Shown: positions 35,671 to 38,100 of the stretch, piece by piece | Position numbering within the stretch: the first letter of the stretch is position 1 | Layout of the letters: every line of letters starts with the position of its first letter | NCBI RefSeq assembly: GCF_000469385.1 | Contig: NZ_KI271335.1 | Coordinates: 30,134-68,233, forward strand | Source: Leptotrichia sp. oral taxon 879 str. F0557 | GTDB lineage: Bacteria; Fusobacteriota; Fusobacteriia; Fusobacteriales; Leptotrichiaceae | Length of the DNA: 38,100 nt | Direction: 5' to 3' | Notes under the pieces: generated by a model | Seen by the model: only the letters and a program-made list of their open reading frames with translations | What the model was told of the DNA's origin: nothing | The model's database searches: none | Translations under genes and position numbers: made by a program

Positions 35671-35679
35671 TTCCAAGCC
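35654..35679 (+). terminator. terminator of the ttcA operon
   Basis: GGCTTGGA (35654-35661) pairs with TCCAAGCC (35672-35679): perfect 8-bp stem, 10-base loop, then TATTTATTT. The stop codon of the DUF4911 gene falls in the loop. Confidence 0.8.
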
Positions 35680-35775
35680 TATTTATTTACAAATTATCGT
35701 GAATTTACTTAATATTCGATTAATATCCTGCTCTTGTTTTAAACTATAATTTTATAAAATAAAATTACCATTAAT

Positions 35776-36624
35776 TTATTTTTCCAAAATCCCAATAAAA
35801 TCAATAAATTCCTGAACAGAAAACTCTTCAGTCCGTGCAAGTCTTGTCTTTCCAACTTTTTCTAGTGCAGCTCCAACGACATCCTTTGAGAATCCTAATT
35901 TTGTTAAGTTGTTAGCAATACTTTTTCGCTTATTGGAAAAGGCTTCTTTCAAATATTTAAAATATTTTTCTTCTGAAATCTGGCTTTCATATCTTTTATC
36001 TTTCAAAATTTTTATTCCTAAAAATGCTGAGTCAACTTTTGGAATAGGATCAAATTTTTCTTTCGGCACAGTAAACAGATATTCTGCTTCAGCGTAAAAT
36101 TGAACTGCGTGTGTAAGCAGACTCATATTTTTGCTATGAGACTGGGAGGCAATTCGCTCTGCCACTTCCTTTTGCACCATCAAATAAATTTCATCAATAT
36201 TCTCACGGTATTCCAAAAGTTTGTTAATAATCGGCGAAGTTATATAATACGGAATATTTGCCACAACTTTAACATTTTTCTTATCTTCAAAAAATTTTTT
36301 CAAATCTGCTTCCATAAAATCCTGATGGATTAATTTAAAATTTTGTTTATTTTCAAATTTTTTATTCAAAAACGGTATCAAGTCATCATCTATCTCAAAA
36401 GCAGTCAAAAATTTAGAATTTTCAATCAATTTTTCTGTCAAAAATCCCAATCCTGGTCCTATTTCCAGAACTTCTGTTTCCTCATTTATATTTGCTATGT
36501 CTAAAATTTCATCTGATAAATTGCTGTCATTTAAAAAATTCTGTCCATATTTCTTTTTAGCCTTATGATTTTCATTCTCAAAGTTTTTGTTCTTTTTATG
36601 ATGTTTTTCTTTATTTCTTTTCAA
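35776..36624 (-). CDS. rsmA: 16S rRNA dimethyladenosine transferase RsmA (KsgA)
   Basis: A 282-aa enzyme that dimethylates two adjacent adenosines near the 3' end of 16S rRNA. Visible are KKKYGQNFL at the domain start, VLEIGPGLGFLTEKL (SAM-binding motif I), and VVANIPYYITSPIINKLL, the catalytic NIPYY motif. The C-terminal region (about 200-282) has FSNKRKSIANNLTKLG. It begins with TTG at 36624, with GAGGAG six bases before it; no better ATG is nearby. A basic extension of about 24 residues (KHHKKNKNFENENHKAKK) precedes the domain. Confidence 0.96.
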   Translation of the reverse strand: MKRNKEKHHKKNKNFENENHKAKKKYGQNFLNDSNLSDEILDIANINEETEVLEIGPGLGFLTEKLIENSKFLTAFEIDDDLIPFLNKKFENKQNFKLIHQDFMEADLKKFFEDKKNVKVVANIPYYITSPIINKLLEYRENIDEIYLMVQKEVAERIASQSHSKNMSLLTHAVQFYAEAEYLFTVPKEKFDPIPKVDSAFLGIKILKDKRYESQISEEKYFKYLKEAFSNKRKSIANNLTKLGFSKDVVGAALEKVGKTRLARTEEFSVQEFIDFIGILEK

Positions 36625-36853
36625 TATTTCTCCTCATTTAATAAATATACTTATTCGTAAAAGTCTAAATTCTCTAATAGTTAAAATGGTCTTACAATTC
36701 TAATTTTTACTATTTTTCTTAAGCATTTTTACAATAAGATTTTAATATTTTAGATAAAAATATTATATTTATTGGATTTTTTGTATTATTACTTTTATAA
36801 TTGTTTATCATAAATTTCAAAATTAAATCCTAATAAAAAAATTAATTTTAAAT

Positions 36854-37408
36854 CTATTCAAATACCGATGGTTCAGCAATCCCTACATATTCAAGATTTC
36901 TATAATTTTCATTAAAGTCAAGTCCATATCCTACAACAAATTCATTTGGAATTTCAAAACCAACATATTGCACATCAACTTCCACTTCTCTTCTTTCAGG
37001 CTTGTCCAAAAGCGTACATAGTGAGACTTTCTTAGGGTTTCTACTTCCTAAAAGCTGTAATACTTTTTTTAACGTAAATCCTGAATCAATAATATCTTCC
37101 ACAACTAACACATTTTTACCGCTAATTGTACTTCTCAAATCCTTCAAAATCTTAACTTCCCTAGAACTTTGAGTTCCTTCTCCATAACTAGAAGCCTCAA
37201 TAAAATCAATTTCAAGTGGCAATCTTATTTCTCTAATCAAATCAGCCATAAACACAATCGATCCTTTTAAAAGCCCAATAACTATCAACGGCTCGCTTTC
37301 ATTTTTAAAATCCTCTGTAATTTGTTTTCCCAGCTCTTTTAATCTTTTCTGAATTTCTTCTTTTGTAATCAACTGTTTTTTTATTCCAAATTCAACATTT
37401 TTTTTCAT
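36854..37408 (-). CDS. hpt: hypoxanthine phosphoribosyltransferase Hpt
   Basis: A 184-aa purine-salvage enzyme that joins hypoxanthine or guanine to PRPP. The signature VLVVEDIIDSGFTL is the PRPP-binding loop; VIGLLKGSIVFMADLIREI and DFIEASSYGEGTQSS (flexible catalytic loop) follow the family order. The C-terminus has the usual FVVGYGLDFNENYRNL. GGAGG precedes the ATG. It stands alone on its strand. Confidence 0.97.
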   Translation of the reverse strand: MKKNVEFGIKKQLITKEEIQKRLKELGKQITEDFKNESEPLIVIGLLKGSIVFMADLIREIRLPLEIDFIEASSYGEGTQSSREVKILKDLRSTISGKNVLVVEDIIDSGFTLKKVLQLLGSRNPKKVSLCTLLDKPERREVEVDVQYVGFEIPNEFVVGYGLDFNENYRNLEYVGIAEPSVFE

Positions 37409-37459
37409 CAGTTTTCCTCCATAATTAATTTTTATATGACTTAATTTCTCTTAAACTTT

Positions 37460-37487
37460 ATTTTACCTCAATTTTCAATAATTACAA
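37460..37487 (-). promoter_or_regulatory. possible hpt promoter
   Basis: Minus strand: TTGTAA (37482-37487), 16-bp spacer, TAAAAT (37460-37465), about 50 bases before the hpt ATG. Both boxes are imperfect. Confidence 0.35.
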
Positions 37488-37582
37488 CCATAATTTAAAT
37501 TTATTTAAATCAATCTCAAGAATTAAAAATAAATATTTTCTAAAAACTTCAAAAATATTTTAAAATTATTTAATTTTTAGTA

Positions 37583-37610
37583 TTGACTTTTTTAACTTTC
37601 GTGCTATAAT
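37583..37610 (+). promoter_or_regulatory. strong promoter facing an ORF-free region
   Basis: TTGACT (37583-37588), 16-bp spacer and perfect TATAAT (37605-37610). Transcription would begin near 37617. No protein gene follows. A 17-bp perfect palindrome (37628-37644, GTTAATTA-A-TAATTAAC) lies just after the start and might be an operator. Confidence 0.7.
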
Positions 37611-37655
37611 AATAATGTCAAAAGGAAGTTAATTAATAATTAACAACCATTTGGC

Positions 37656-37758
37656 TATATAGGGAAATTTGTTTTTTTGAATAAAAGACCATTTTATGAG
37701 ATAGCCCAAAAAAACATTATTTATTTAATTTCCCTATATAAAAAGGGCTATCTCATAA
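37656..37758. repeat. two interleaved perfect 14-bp inverted repeats
   Basis: Arm A TATATAGGGAAATT (37656-37669) matches A' AATTTCCCTATATA (37727-37740); arm B TTATGAGATAGCCC (37694-37707) matches B' GGGCTATCTCATAA (37745-37758). The order A-B-A'-B' means both stems cannot form as simple nested hairpins. They form either a pseudoknot or alternative structures. Confidence 0.9.
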
Positions 37759-37999
37759 TCCACAATTTATCTATTTTACAAGGTTTATAAGTATAGCCTT
37801 TTCTAATCAAATCTAATTCATTTAGATTTTTTTTATTACATAAATTTTTTTACATTTTAACTTATCCTAACCCCATTAAAAAAATAGTATTAAAATTCTA
37901 TAATAATTAATTTTATAGCTTTATTAAAAAAATCAAATCTAATTTTTTAAGTATCCATCTTAAAGACTTTTGGTAATTTATTTATATATTTTTTAACGT

Positions 38000-38027
38000 A
38001 AGGGCATCAGACACCATGCCCTTTTTC
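38000..38027 (+). terminator. rho-independent terminator at the right edge
   Basis: AAGGGCAT (38000-38007) pairs with ATGCCCTT (38016-38023), an 8-base loop and then TTTC, so T5 overall from 38022. It favours plus-strand transcripts; on the minus strand no T-run follows. Confidence 0.75.
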
Positions 38028-38100
38028 GCAATAGCAGTTATTTTAACATGTATAACTGGTTACTATTTAGAGATAATGGCGAAATGTTCTACGAACTACC
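38028..38100. other. window edge, too short to assign
   Basis: A plus-strand frame from ATG at 38048 reads MYNWLLFRDNGEMFYELP to the edge, without a ribosome site. A minus-strand frame enters from the edge and reads FVEHFAIISK before a stop. Either could be the edge of a gene beyond the window. Confidence 0.25.

Larger units (their letters stand above)
37617..38027 (+). ncRNA. candidate structured non-coding RNA, about 410 nt
   Basis: The segment lies between a strong promoter (37583-37610) and a terminator with a T-run (38000-38027). The longest start-codon frame at its 5' end is five codons (MSKGS), and stop codons fill all frames after it. It contains two perfectly matched 14-bp inverted repeats in interleaved order (37656-37758), and an AAAAGGGCTAT/ATAGCCTTTT pair (37741-37750 with 37793-37802). 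I compared it mentally with tmRNA, RNase P RNA and 6S RNA and saw none of their hallmark sequences. A remnant of a small mobile element is an alternative reading. Confidence 0.45.

Noticed and set aside
37694-37758. Insertion sequence or MITE with 14-bp terminal repeats
   Set aside because: Not accepted as a feature: no transposase is in the window, no target-site duplication was seen, and the second repeat pair crosses the first one. Kept as an alternative to the RNA reading.
38048-38100. Possible start of a plus-strand gene (MYNWLLFRDNG...)
   Set aside because: No ribosome site and only 17 codons before the window ends, so it cannot be judged.

Overview
The window is very AT-rich, with strong AGGAGG-type ribosome binding sites, TTGACA/TATAAT promoters and Fusobacteria-like genes: DKNYY-repeat secreted proteins, a DUF4911 protein beside a TtcA-type enzyme, a small KH protein, and a yjdF gene with a structured leader. 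It reads as a chromosome segment of a fusobacterium, most likely Leptotrichia. This assignment comes from protein content and base composition, not from a search. No rRNA or tRNA gene was seen.

Region 1 (1-7404, minus strand). An OmpR-type two-component system and a PepSY-domain exported protein form an operon closed by a terminator. After it comes a run of small exported proteins, several of them tandem paralogues. One, a helical-repeat protein, has a truncated sister copy that shares its promoter-region repeat.

Region 2 (7510-8358, minus strand). A complete type III toxin-antitoxin locus: a promoter, three 58-60-nt RNA repeats, a leaky-type terminator and a ToxN/AbiQ-family endoribonuclease. 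This is the clearest phage-defence-like system in the window.

Region 3 (8420-14251). queH (queuosine pathway), a class I/II aminotransferase, and a tightly packed operon of a large TPR protein, a six-helix membrane protein and a peptidoglycan amidase.

Region 4 (14252-16700). Mobile-element-like debris: an XRE repressor overlapping an ImmA/IrrE protease, candidate operators, an 82-aa gene of unknown function and a plus-strand gene relic.

Region 5 (16708-20489). ligA (plus) and gltX (minus) converge on a strong shared terminator.

Region 6 (20551-27071, minus strand). Accessory cluster: a zeta-type toxin with a 57-aa antitoxin, yjdF under a leader in which an anti-Shine-Dalgarno segment can switch partners, a lipoprotein lying between an intact nitroreductase and the relic of a second copy, a membrane-anchored protein of unknown function, nfo (endonuclease IV), a DUF4253 protein, a truncated Bro-N gene and a small lipoprotein gene split at an A9 tract.

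Region 7 (27091-37408). A TrmH-family rRNA/tRNA methyltransferase, two large tandem DKNYY proteins, and housekeeping genes: HIT protein, rpiB, acyl-CoA thioesterase, khpA, a TtcA-type tRNA thiolase with a DUF4911 partner, rsmA and hpt.

Region 8 (37583-38027, plus strand). No gene, but a strong promoter, two perfectly matched and interleaved 14-bp inverted repeats, and a terminator. It is a candidate structured non-coding RNA.
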